NCBI GenBank assembly: GCA_023015825.1
Contig: JALKAW010000005.1
Coordinates: forward strand, 1-64,000
DNA: 64,000 nucleotides
Direction of reading: 5' to 3'
DNA from: Flavobacteriaceae bacterium S0862
GTDB taxonomy: Bacteria; Bacteroidota; Bacteroidia; Flavobacteriales; Flavobacteriaceae
Shown here: positions 1-9,200 of the stretch, one piece after another
Numbering within the stretch: the first letter of the stretch is position 1
Layout: each line of letters starts with the position of its first letter
Notes under the pieces: model-generated
The model's database searches: none
What the model saw: only the letters and a program-made list of their open reading frames with translations
What the model was told of the DNA's origin: nothing
Program-made: the position numbers and the translations under genes

Positions 1-2219
1 CTATCTAATTTAATAGTAACATCACCTTCACAATTATCTTTTCCAGTGATATCACCATTATCAATATGACTTTGCGGATCAGGAAGCGTAGATTGATCTA
101 TGTTACATCCCATATCAAAAGTATTGTTGATGATACCTGTAACTGTTGGTGCAGTAGTATCTTGAACAGTAATAGTTTGTGTTAAGGTTGTTGTATTACC
201 ACAGATGTCTTTTGCTGTCCATGTTCTATATAATGTGTAGTTATTAATACAATCACCATCTTCTCTTCTTTCACCTAAATACGTAGTAGAAATACTACCA
301 TCACAATTGTCGGTAGCCGTAGCTTGCCCAACCGTTGGTACTTTATCACATTCAGCTATTTCATCTTTAGGGATGATAAGCACTGGAGGTGTTGTGTCAT
401 TCACGTTAATAGTTTGTGAGACACTTGATTGGTTACCACATGTGTCAACAAAAGTCCAAGTACGCACCATTGTAAACTGATTATCACAGCTACCAGGAGT
501 GATGACAGCCGATGGACTTACAGTAATATCACCATCACATTTATCTGTAGCTGTTAAATCAACAGGAGAAGGTACATCAGTTGCACATTGCACATTGAGA
601 TCAGCAGGTGGTACTGGTGCAACAGGTGGAGTTGTATCTGTTACGGTGATTGTTTGAACACACTGGACTTGATTACCTACTTCATCTGTAGCAGTCCAAG
701 TACGATTAATAGTGTAATTACCAGGGCAATTACCAAGTGTATTTACATCACTAAATACAACGCTTACATTACCGCAGCCATTTATTGTTGTGGCCATACC
801 TGTGTTAGCTGGAGTTTTGTCATCACCACATTCTAATGCTACATCTGCGGGACAAGTAATTGTTGGTCCTGTACAGTTTAAACAAACAGCATTACTAATG
901 GTATTACGAATCACGTTACCAGGTTGTGTACCAAAACCATTACTCATGGGGAAACCACCAAAACCTCTACTGTCATAGTAGCTCATAATTGTTGGTGTTA
1001 CGTTTAGTTTTGGATTCGTTTGATCTACGCAATTGGCTCCTTCTGAATTCGAAATAAAAGTAGGGCCAGGAGAGTAGTTCCCGTAATTGTCAATTTGAGT
1101 ATTATCACCGTTCCAAACACATGCATGGGTATGTCTAGATCCTAAAAGATGTCCCATTTCATGTGTTATAACTTTCATTTCTCGAGAATAAGTAGGTACA
1201 TTAATAACGGTATTTTGACCTAGTCTTGTATAACATAGGCTTAGGTCTGTGTTTGGATTGCATATGCCATTAAATCCAGCTGCAATCCCTCCAGAACCTC
1301 CAGAACGATATTCAACTAAATGACCAATATCCCCTTGAAAAGCTCCAGTTTGAGATTGAAAAGCATCTAACTGAGCACTAGACCCACTAAATGTATAAGG
1401 GTCTGGAGTTGTCCAAATAAACATACTTGACGTATACATTGTAATGCCCTCATTTGCATATATAAGATAACTTTGTCCAAAAAGACCATTTAAAAAATTA
1501 GTGGTAAGAAGCATGTTACTTCCAAAAGAATTATAAACAGATTGGCCTGCTTCCACATATACTCCAACTGCATCACCAGGAGCTCTACGTGAGTTGTCGT
1601 AGTTTAATTGTTCAGCGGTATATCCTTCACCATCATCTTGTGTTTCACAGATGAACTCTTGAGTTGTACGAAGATTACTGTCTTTATTAATTATATGTTT
1701 TGTATTAGAATCTTTGAGCTTTCCAATAGTAAAACTTCCTTCTTCATTAGAAATAAAACCGACAATCTCATTTTTAAACACACTAATAGACACTAATGAC
1801 TTGGAGTTTCCAGTAACAGTACCTCGAAAGTGCTTTCCACGATCCATCTCATTGGTAATATCCTTCCCATCACTAGTAATAGCCTTAAAGTTAGGCCCGA
1901 ATATATCTACTTGTAAGAGATCTAAACTAATGGTCTCACCATTTTCTTTAAGAGGAATGTTGAGTTCCATTTGTTTTGGATTTTCGCTATATATAGATGC
2001 TACACCAGCCTTATCGAAAGTAACAACTATTCCGCCTTTTGTTTCATCAGAATAATTATTGCGGGCACTTTCGAAACCCGATTTAAAAATGTCGAATGGT
2101 TTAAATATTCCAATCCGACTTTTTTCGGATTGAACGTCCTTCGCTACTTTTCCCACCTTCTCTTGGGAAAAGATAAAAAAGGGTAGAAGTAAAAATAATG
2201 TAATTGTAATTTTTTTCAT
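1..2219 (-). CDS. Secreted reprolysin-like (M12B) zinc metalloprotease with HYR-type repeats, partial (C-terminus off window)
   Basis: The frame is open from the ATG at 2219 to the window edge, about 739 codons. It begins with a signal peptide (MKKITITLFLLLPFFIFSQ). The zinc site HExxHxxGxxH lies at residues 353-363 (HEMGHLLGSRH), and a Met-turn (TIMSYYDSRG) follows about 60 residues later; both are typical of the metzincin/reprolysin fold. From about residue 450 there are three Ig-like HYR-type repeats of roughly 78 residues, each ending in DTTPP or DTTAP, and the start of a fourth. In flavobacteria such proteins normally end in a T9SS sorting domain, but that part is outside the window. It is probably an exported or surface protease; the substrate is unknown. 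The catalytic family is well supported and the export route is inferred. Confidence 0.87.
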   Translation of the reverse strand, partial: MKKITITLFLLLPFFIFSQEKVGKVAKDVQSEKSRIGIFKPFDIFKSGFESARNNYSDETKGGIVVTFDKAGVASIYSENPKQMELNIPLKENGETISLDLLQVDIFGPNFKAITSDGKDITNEMDRGKHFRGTVTGNSKSLVSISVFKNEIVGFISNEEGSFTIGKLKDSNTKHIINKDSNLRTTQEFICETQDDGEGYTAEQLNYDNSRRAPGDAVGVYVEAGQSVYNSFGSNMLLTTNFLNGLFGQSYLIYANEGITMYTSSMFIWTTPDPYTFSGSSAQLDAFQSQTGAFQGDIGHLVEYRSGGSGGIAAGFNGICNPNTDLSLCYTRLGQNTVINVPTYSREMKVITHEMGHLLGSRHTHACVWNGDNTQIDNYGNYSPGPTFISNSEGANCVDQTNPKLNVTPTIMSYYDSRGFGGFPMSNGFGTQPGNVIRNTISNAVCLNCTGPTITCPADVALECGDDKTPANTGMATTINGCGNVSVVFSDVNTLGNCPGNYTINRTWTATDEVGNQVQCVQTITVTDTTPPVAPVPPADLNVQCATDVPSPVDLTATDKCDGDITVSPSAVITPGSCDNQFTMVRTWTFVDTCGNQSSVSQTINVNDTTPPVLIIPKDEIAECDKVPTVGQATATDNCDGSISTTYLGERREDGDCINNYTLYRTWTAKDICGNTTTLTQTITVQDTTAPTVTGIINNTFDMGCNIDQSTLPDPQSHIDNGDITGKDNCEGDVTIKLD

Positions 2220-2631
2220 GTTTGAAGTTTTTGTTAGTTAATAATTAATTTTAATTAAAACCAAACATGTAGAAAATTAATCTATTGTAGAATTTGTGGT
2301 TGATATGCTGCTATTAATCAACCATTTGAAATGTAAAATATTGAAAAATCAAAACAAGAGGATGTTTCTAATATTTCTACCAATGTACAATAATATTAGA
2401 CAAAGCGTTAAATTTTCTATCAAATACAAAAGTATTATGTTGAATTGAATCAAAAAGTAGTATTAAGATTATAATTTAAACAAGAGCACAATTAATTAAT
2501 TTGTCATATTTCCATGGTATAAACATATGTTAAGAAGATCATTATGTTTTATCATTGTTAAAAATCATGATTGCGGTGATCTGCTTTTTATTTGTTCTTG
2601 TAAGCTTTAGATAGTCTGACAATTTCACAAT
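2220..2631. other. 412-bp intergenic region upstream of the metalloprotease
   Basis: No gene was seen on either strand. The sequence is very AT-rich. On the minus strand TACTTTTG (2434-2427) matches the Bacteroidota -7 motif TAnnTTTG, with a TTTTTG 16 bases upstream that could be the -33 element. This would give the protease a leader of about 200 nt. The spacing is shorter than usual, so the promoter is only a candidate. No terminator hairpin was seen after the PBP1C gene, which ends at the right side of the gap. Confidence 0.35.
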
Positions 2632-4980
2632 TTATTCTGTTATCTCAATACGTCGTTTAGCTTCATTACCAAATTCGTCAACAATTGTAATCAAGTGTTT
2701 TCCAGGTTTTGGTAGAATTGCCATGTCGTGAATGGCTTTAGTACTTCCAATAAACGTATCATCTAAGTACCAAAAAACGGTTGTTTCTGGTTTGGAGTGT
2801 GCGATTTTTAAAATTAACTCGTTAGTATTGCCATCAAAATCTTTAGGTAAAAAGAATTTACCAGATTGTTTAGGGTAAATAAACTGCATGGTTATAGCTC
2901 CTTCAGCCATACAATCACTTTGGTAAGGAGGTAAGGGTTTGTAAAATGGATTTTTAGACTTGTAGTAATATTCCATTAAGGGAGGCAACACAAACCATGA
3001 GGTGTTCTTAATATTTACTAACGATTCACAAGAAGAGTTCACTTGATATTGTTCTGAAGTATCTAAGTGCACCAATACATGATAAGGACAAGGCTTGGTT
3101 TTTAATCCACTTAGTTGAATGAATTTCTGTTTCGTGTCACTGCAATTAGGCGATGCTCTATAGCCACTTTTTGAGCAAATGGCTACTTCTTGCATTTCAT
3201 CAAAGGGTTTGCTAAACCATTCACTATGCGGCAATATATCAAACACATCAAATAAAATAGGCGCAGCAGTTTGCACACCAACCAATCCAGGACGACCTTC
3301 ACCATCGGCATTGCCAACCCAAACACCAACCACATAGTCTTTGGTCACACCAATTGCCCAAGCATCTCGAAAGCCAAAACTCGTTCCTGTTTTCCAAGCA
3401 ATTTGTTTTGATGAATCAAAGAATTGCCAATTTTCGTCACCTTCAGGTCTGTTGACCTCTTTCATACTCTCAAAGGTGAGGTAAATAGAAGCTGCGTCAA
3501 AAATGGTTTTTTCCTCATTAAGCTTACCAAAATCTATTTCCGCATCTGCATAAAAGGTAGGCTCTAAAAACTCGTTTGTGAAATACTGACTTGAGTTTTC
3601 ATTAAAATGATTAACTGTTCCAGCCATAGCAGCATAGCTTTTGCATAAATCCCAGAGGTTACTTTCTGCACCTCCAAGAATGAGCGACAAACCATAATGA
3701 TTGGCATTGTACTTAAGATCTTTAAGCTGTAATTGTTTCAAGTAATGGTAAAATCTATCCAAACCAAATTGCTGCAACAAGCGTACAGAAGGTACATTAA
3801 GCGAACGAGCCAAAGCGCGTTTTGCAGTGACAGCACCATCAAAATCTTTACTGTAGTTTTGCGGATTGTAACTTCCAAATTGTGTTGGTACGTCAGGAAC
3901 CAAGGTGTTTGGTAATAAATCGCCAGCATCTAACATGGCAGCGTATAAAAATGGTTTTAAAATACTTCCAGTGCTTCGTGGTTTGTTAATAACATCTACT
4001 GCGTTTTGATGTTGTTTGTCGGTTGGTGCATTACCAACGTAAGACACAATTTTTCTTGTATTGACATCTAAAACCAACACAGCAATGTTATGAATTTCGT
4101 TTTGTCGCAATTGATTATAGTGGTTTTTTACAATGGCATTGGTTTGTTCTTGAACTTGTTTTTTAATGGTTGTTTGTATGCGTTCTCCATAATTGCTTTT
4201 GGCAACATTTTGTAATAAATGAGGCGCAATTTGCGGTAAAGGATAAGGTTTTTGAGGTAATTCTTCTAGAATTGATAATTCATAAGTGAGCGAATCGATG
4301 ACTTCGTTTTCTAATAATTTATGAAGTAGAGCATTTCGTTTTTTGAGTAAACGTTCTTGGTTTTTCCCAGGGTAAATTAAACTTGGTGCATTAGGTAATA
4401 CAGCAAGTGTAGCGCTTTCTGCCCAAGACAAGTCGTTAGCATTTCTGTTAAAATATCTCCATGAAGCTGCATCAATCCCAACGACGTTGCCACCAAAAGG
4501 TGCATTACTTGAATAATAAGCTAAAATGTTGTCTTTGGAACATCTTAATTCAAGCCTTGTTGCAAGGATAATCTCTTTGATTTTTTCAGTATAAGTCCTT
4601 GATTTTCCTTTTCGAGACAGACGAATGGTTTGTTGTGTGAGTGTGCTTCCTCCACGTTTAATGTCGCCAGAACTTATATTATCTCTTAGGGCTTTGTAAA
4701 TTGATATTGGATTAAATCCAGGATGCTTATAGAAATATTCGTCTTCAAACAAGATTAAACATTCTTTGAATTTTTCAGGAATACTGTCGTTATATGGAAA
4801 TCGCCATTGACCATCTTTAGCAATAATAGCACCAAGCAATTCTCCATCCCGACTTTCAATAACCGTTGCTGTTGGGTTCGTAAACAGTTGTTTTGGCAAA
4901 CAGAAATAATAAGCAATCAGCAGTAGTAACAATACTGCTGATTTTATTTTGTTGCGTCTTATGTAGCTTATTATTTTCAA
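2632..4980 (-). CDS. pbpC: Penicillin-binding protein 1C (bifunctional glycosyltransferase/transpeptidase)
   Basis: This 782-residue class A PBP of the 1C type polymerises and crosslinks peptidoglycan at the inner membrane. One membrane segment lies at about residues 14-28. The glycosyltransferase domain shows EDEYFYKHPG (catalytic Glu79) and RGGSTLTQQ (109-117). The transpeptidase domain shows SxxK (Ser339-Lys342), SLN (393-395) and KTG (530-532). The last ~100 residues form the Ig-like C-terminal domain typical of PBP1C. The start is TTG, overlapping the stop of the upstream ABM gene by 4 nt (TTGA), so translation is probably coupled; no in-frame ATG precedes the membrane segment. It is the last gene of an operon that begins with an alpha-2-macroglobulin gene, a pairing well known for pbpC. 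Confidence 0.95.
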   Translation of the reverse strand: MKIISYIRRNKIKSAVLLLLLIAYYFCLPKQLFTNPTATVIESRDGELLGAIIAKDGQWRFPYNDSIPEKFKECLILFEDEYFYKHPGFNPISIYKALRDNISSGDIKRGGSTLTQQTIRLSRKGKSRTYTEKIKEIILATRLELRCSKDNILAYYSSNAPFGGNVVGIDAASWRYFNRNANDLSWAESATLAVLPNAPSLIYPGKNQERLLKKRNALLHKLLENEVIDSLTYELSILEELPQKPYPLPQIAPHLLQNVAKSNYGERIQTTIKKQVQEQTNAIVKNHYNQLRQNEIHNIAVLVLDVNTRKIVSYVGNAPTDKQHQNAVDVINKPRSTGSILKPFLYAAMLDAGDLLPNTLVPDVPTQFGSYNPQNYSKDFDGAVTAKRALARSLNVPSVRLLQQFGLDRFYHYLKQLQLKDLKYNANHYGLSLILGGAESNLWDLCKSYAAMAGTVNHFNENSSQYFTNEFLEPTFYADAEIDFGKLNEEKTIFDAASIYLTFESMKEVNRPEGDENWQFFDSSKQIAWKTGTSFGFRDAWAIGVTKDYVVGVWVGNADGEGRPGLVGVQTAAPILFDVFDILPHSEWFSKPFDEMQEVAICSKSGYRASPNCSDTKQKFIQLSGLKTKPCPYHVLVHLDTSEQYQVNSSCESLVNIKNTSWFVLPPLMEYYYKSKNPFYKPLPPYQSDCMAEGAITMQFIYPKQSGKFFLPKDFDGNTNELILKIAHSKPETTVFWYLDDTFIGSTKAIHDMAILPKPGKHLITIVDEFGNEAKRRIEITE

Positions 4981-5285
4981 ATTTCAAATTCGTATTCACG
5001 CTCTACTTTGCAAATTCTTGTATTATGCCAACTGTACCATTGTTCACGCCCTTTTTGTTGTGCAACCAAATGCTCAGAATGTTGTTTCCAAGTTTTTATG
5101 GCTTCTAAACTCTCCCAATAACTCACAGTAATACCTACACCTTCACGAGCACTATCTATGCCTAAAAAGCCATTTTGTGTTTTGGCTAAATCTTCCATTT
5201 TTTGTGCCATCTCACTATAGCCCTCATTGTTTTTAGTTAAAGTGGATGTAAATATTACTGCGTAGTATGGTTTAAAGTTTTGCAT
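4977..5285 (-). CDS. Small antibiotic biosynthesis monooxygenase (ABM) domain protein
   Basis: About 102 residues forming a single ABM-type dimeric alpha-beta barrel: the beta-strand YYAVIFTSTL, a helix with MAQKMEDLAKTQNGFLG, then VSYWESLEAIKTWKQHSEH, the usual ABM signature. Proteins of this class include small cofactor-free oxygenases and haem-degrading enzymes, but the residues seen do not assign a substrate. I chose the ATG at 5285, because longer readings run further into the preceding gene; this start overlaps the SH3 gene by 14 nt. The 3' end overlaps the TTG start of pbpC. Its place between an SH3 protein and PBP1C is unusual and may reflect only co-transcription. The domain call is fairly sure; the function is unknown. 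Confidence 0.8.
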   Translation of the reverse strand: MQNFKPYYAVIFTSTLTKNNEGYSEMAQKMEDLAKTQNGFLGIDSAREGVGITVSYWESLEAIKTWKQHSEHLVAQQKGREQWYSWHNTRICKVEREYEFEI

Positions 5286-6171
5286 AAGACTCTTTTTTTG
5301 TTTGACTATTAAGTGGTACTTCAAAGATAATTATCTTCTCTGTTTTATAGCCATCAATATCAGTCATTAAAATGCGTAAATACATTTTGCTTACCACAAC
5401 TTTTGTAGGATAGTCATTCAAAGAGGCAACATCTTTTATAGCCTTACTCCAAGTTTCGCCACACTCATCGTTAACAACCGTTTTTAATTCTTCAATATTT
5501 ACGTCTATAAATCTGCTTGCTTCTTTTTCTGAAATTGGCAAAGCTTCAAACTTCTTATTGCTTGAAATGGTTTTTAAAGGCTTCCAGCTAGAGTAGTAAT
5601 GCTGCCAGTTAATAATATCGCAGTGCGATTTATCATCAGAAATAGCGATACTGTTTTCATGCTTTTGAAATACTTCAATAGTTCTAAATTCTTGATGATG
5701 TTTTACCCTAACCGTTTTGCCTTCTAAAGTTTCATTATCATTTAGCTTATAGAATAAAATGCCATTAAAATCTGGATTAACATCATCTTTACTGCTTTCT
5801 TTTTCTGTGATACCTTCAATAGTTACAGTGAATTCGTCATAGGCTGCTTTAAAGCGTTTTTCTAATGTTTCTTCGGTTAAATAACCATTAAAAACATAGC
5901 CTTCTTCAAAGAATTCGTAAGCGTCAATGCCTCTTACTTTTACCCATTCACCAGCGAGTTTGTTTCCACCATCCATAACTTCGAGTTTTAAATTGGTGTG
6001 TTCGGTAATTTCAATGGCTGTTCCATAGTCCAACATACCTACTTTAATGGCTCCTTGACTTGGTCTTTCTCTTACTATTAACCCGTTTTCTGCATTAACG
6101 TATTGAATGTCTTGTGCTTCTACGTAGCCAAATGCTACAATTGTTACTAATAAACTTATTATTGTTTTCAT
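5272..6171 (-). CDS. Secreted SH3-domain protein, function unknown
   Basis: 299 residues with a cleavable signal peptide (MKTIISLLVTIVAFGYVEAQ), so it is exported. Residues ~22-100 look like a bacterial SH3 domain, with the NGLIVRERPSQGAIKVGML strand pattern typical of SH3_3 modules, which often bind cell-wall peptides. The rest is not recognised; it contains no catalytic motif that I can identify. It sits second in the operon, 84 bp after the alpha-2-macroglobulin lipoprotein gene and overlapping the ABM gene. That placement suggests an envelope or peptidoglycan-related role, which is inference only. Confidence 0.8.
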   Translation of the reverse strand: MKTIISLLVTIVAFGYVEAQDIQYVNAENGLIVRERPSQGAIKVGMLDYGTAIEITEHTNLKLEVMDGGNKLAGEWVKVRGIDAYEFFEEGYVFNGYLTEETLEKRFKAAYDEFTVTIEGITEKESSKDDVNPDFNGILFYKLNDNETLEGKTVRVKHHQEFRTIEVFQKHENSIAISDDKSHCDIINWQHYYSSWKPLKTISSNKKFEALPISEKEASRFIDVNIEELKTVVNDECGETWSKAIKDVASLNDYPTKVVVSKMYLRILMTDIDGYKTEKIIIFEVPLNSQTKKESYAKL

Positions 6172-6189
6172 TTTTTTAAGGTGTTAAAA

Positions 6190-6247
6190 GTCACTCCGAA
6201 AAAGTTTCAGAAATTTTTTTGGCTCTCAGAACCAATTTCAGAATGAC
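6190..6247. repeat. Imperfect inverted repeat in the A2M-SH3 gene spacer
   Basis: The spacer starts with GTCACTCCGA (6190-6199) and ends with TCAGAATGAC (6238-6247), complementary at 8 of 10 positions. A smaller inner pairing (TTGG at 6219-6222 with CCAA at 6232-6235) allows a folded hairpin. It resembles the GTCATTC-flanked repetitive palindromes found in many bacterial intergenic regions, but only one copy was noticed here. It could be a REP-like element or an mRNA stem inside the operon. Confidence 0.4.
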
Positions 6248-6255
6248 CGATTTGT

Positions 6256-9200
6256 TTATTTAATTACTTCAATCCACTGACCTTTCGTCCTCACGAAATA
6301 GTCATTATCATACATCGCTTCGGCTTGTGTTCCTGGTAAATAATAGGTTCCTAAATACGAAGCGTTTAACAGCACATTAAAGGTTTTTGTGCTTCCATCA
6401 TTCGAGCTTTTATTCAGATTGAAATAGAAATTTACGTGGTCATCTCTAATATCTGTATAATCAGCTTGATTTGTGGCTGCCTCTCCAAATGCAGTAAAAC
6501 GTGTATTTACTATTTCCCATCCGGAAGGGAAAATTTGGGTGAGTGCCACATCGTTGATTGGTTCATTTTTCTGGTTAGTAACTTGTATGCTTGCAACAAA
6601 ATCTTGACCTTGTTGTAGCTTAGTAATATCTATAGTATTGCCTTGTGAATCTTTATAGGTCACAGACACTTTTAACCCTCTCTGTTCAGTAATTTCTTTT
6701 CCTAATGGTAATTTTCCAGAAGTAATCACACGAGCATAAATGGTATTGTTTTTTGTATTGTTGACCACAATTTGATTATTACCATCGTTGATGTTTAAAT
6801 CACGTTGTGAAATGGCATTTTTAGTGTCGATAGTTTCTTGATTACCATTATTAAGTTTGAATGTTAGATTCAAATCTTTACCACCAGTTTTATTGACCAT
6901 TTTTGCCATAGCCAACAGACTGTAAGCTGTAGATTGTGTACTCATCCATTGACTTGATGACAAACGTTTTGCAATTAATTCGGCTAATTCACGAGTTTTC
7001 ACGTCATTTAAAACCACCATGGTTTCTAGTGCCATAGCTCTATTTCTATCAACTGAACCATAAGTGTAATAATCATATTGCACGCTGTTGAATTCTATAT
7101 TTGCTGTGGCTGAAATCGCTTTTGCAGCTTCAGGTTGTCCAGCAAGTGCATAAGCAGCAGCTAAGCGCCATTTGGCATCATTACTCAACTCAGAAAACTC
7201 TTTTAATCGGTTCATCGATGCTAAATCTGGTTGTCCAGCTAATGCTAAAGTGTACAACCTATATGCTTGAGCCACATCGCTTCTATAATATCTATAACTT
7301 GGTCGCCAATTTTTGGCAGCTTGTTTTTGGTATTGCACCCAATTACTTTTGAATGTTAGTGGTAGCACATAGCCTTTTTTCTCAGCTTCAATCATAAAAT
7401 GTCCAGCGTACGTTGTTCCCCAATCATTAACATTATTTTGACCACTCCAATAAGATAAACCACCATTTGCTCTTTGGAAATGTGCTAATTTCTTAATACC
7501 ATTTTTCACATTATCTTCAATAGCTTTTTTCTTTTCAAAGGTTAAATCGAAAATATCTGCTAAGAATAACTGCGGAAATACACTCGATGTGGTTTGCTCC
7601 ACACAACCATGTGGATAACGAATTAAGTATTGTAATCGTCCACTGAAATTCATTGGTGGTAAGGTTGAAAGCTCAACTGTAGCACTATTGGTTCCATATT
7701 CGCCAAAGGTTTGAACATCTATGGTTTGAGACGTGTTTCCTTCTAGAACAAAATCTGTTGCTTTTGTGCTATATGGATTCGGATTCATTACGTCTATTTC
7801 TACCTGATACGACGATGTTTCTCCATGTCCTGATACAATAACTTCAACCGTATTAATACCTTTTGCTTTGCTAACATCCAACTGAAAATACGCCATTTGT
7901 TCATCTGGCTTAGCAAATGTTAAGTTTTGTGTTTTGTTACCAACAATCGAAATCCCATTACTTAGTTTTAAACTGATGTTGACGTTTTTGATATTGCTTT
8001 CCATAGCAAAAACGGTCACTGGAAGTGTTACTTTTTCTCCTGGACTTAGTTTACGAGGTAAGGTTGCTAATACCATTAAGGGCTTTTTTACAGGTGTTGT
8101 TTTATCCACACTTCCATAAGCAGCATTTTTAGAATCTCCAGCAACAACCATGGTACGAACTGACCCAATGTATTTTGGAATTTGAATTTCATGTGCTTTG
8201 GTTTCACCTGCTTTCAGTTCAAAAGGACCTAAATATTTCACAACTGGTTTAAAGCGGTTGGCTTTTTTATTTTTGCCTTCCGAAGCTGAACCATCTCCAC
8301 CAACCTCAAAAACTTGGTCAATACTTCCAGTATAGGCACCAATAACATCATCAAAAATATCCCAAGTTTTTACACCTAATGCTTCACGAGCATAAAATTC
8401 ATCCCAACCATTTGGTGTTTTAAAACGAGTTAAATCCAATAAGCCTTCATCAACCAAAGCGACTGTATAAGTCATTGCTTTGTTGTTTTTTTCGCTGACT
8501 TTTACTGTGATATTCTGCTCTGGGCGTAACACATTTGGCATTGAAATTTGAGGTTCTAAAATGGTGTTTTTATCTTCCACCATAATTGGAATTACACCAT
8601 ACAATCTAACAGGCAAATCATTTTCGGTTACTGCATGAGGTTGCAACAAAGAAATATTGATATACACATTTGGTGTCATTTCTTTAGTAATAGGAATGCT
8701 TGCAATGGTTTCACCTTTTTGAGTTTTCACCCACTTTGTACTAAGTACTTCTGTACCATTTTCAATACTAATTAATGCACGACCTTCGGTTCCAGAAGGA
8801 AATGTAACTTTAGCTTCCTCACCAATTGTATAGGTTTCTTTATCAGCAGCAAAGACTAACATTTTTGCGGCTTCTTTGTCGTTTCCAGAATTGCGTTGCC
8901 ACCAATTTCTGTAGAAATAAGCAACGCGTCCTGTAGCATGACCACTTTCTTTGTCATACACGCGAATAAGGTAACGACCACTTTCATCATCTGGAATATT
9001 GATATTGAAATTTGCTTCGCCTTTCGCATTTGTATTAACTGTAATACTCGTAAAAGGTGTGTGATAGCTTGATGATTCATAGGAAGCCAAATCATCATAA
9101 GAGGAATTCCACCACCAACGCCATTCAATTTTATAGACTTTTACTTCTAAGTTGTCACGTTTTACAGGTTTTCCTTCAGTATCAACAACTACTAAATTAA

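Noticed and set aside
4893-5108. Plus-strand open frame opposite pbpC/ABM junction
   Set aside because: It is antisense to two overlapping real genes and has no plausible start or domain.
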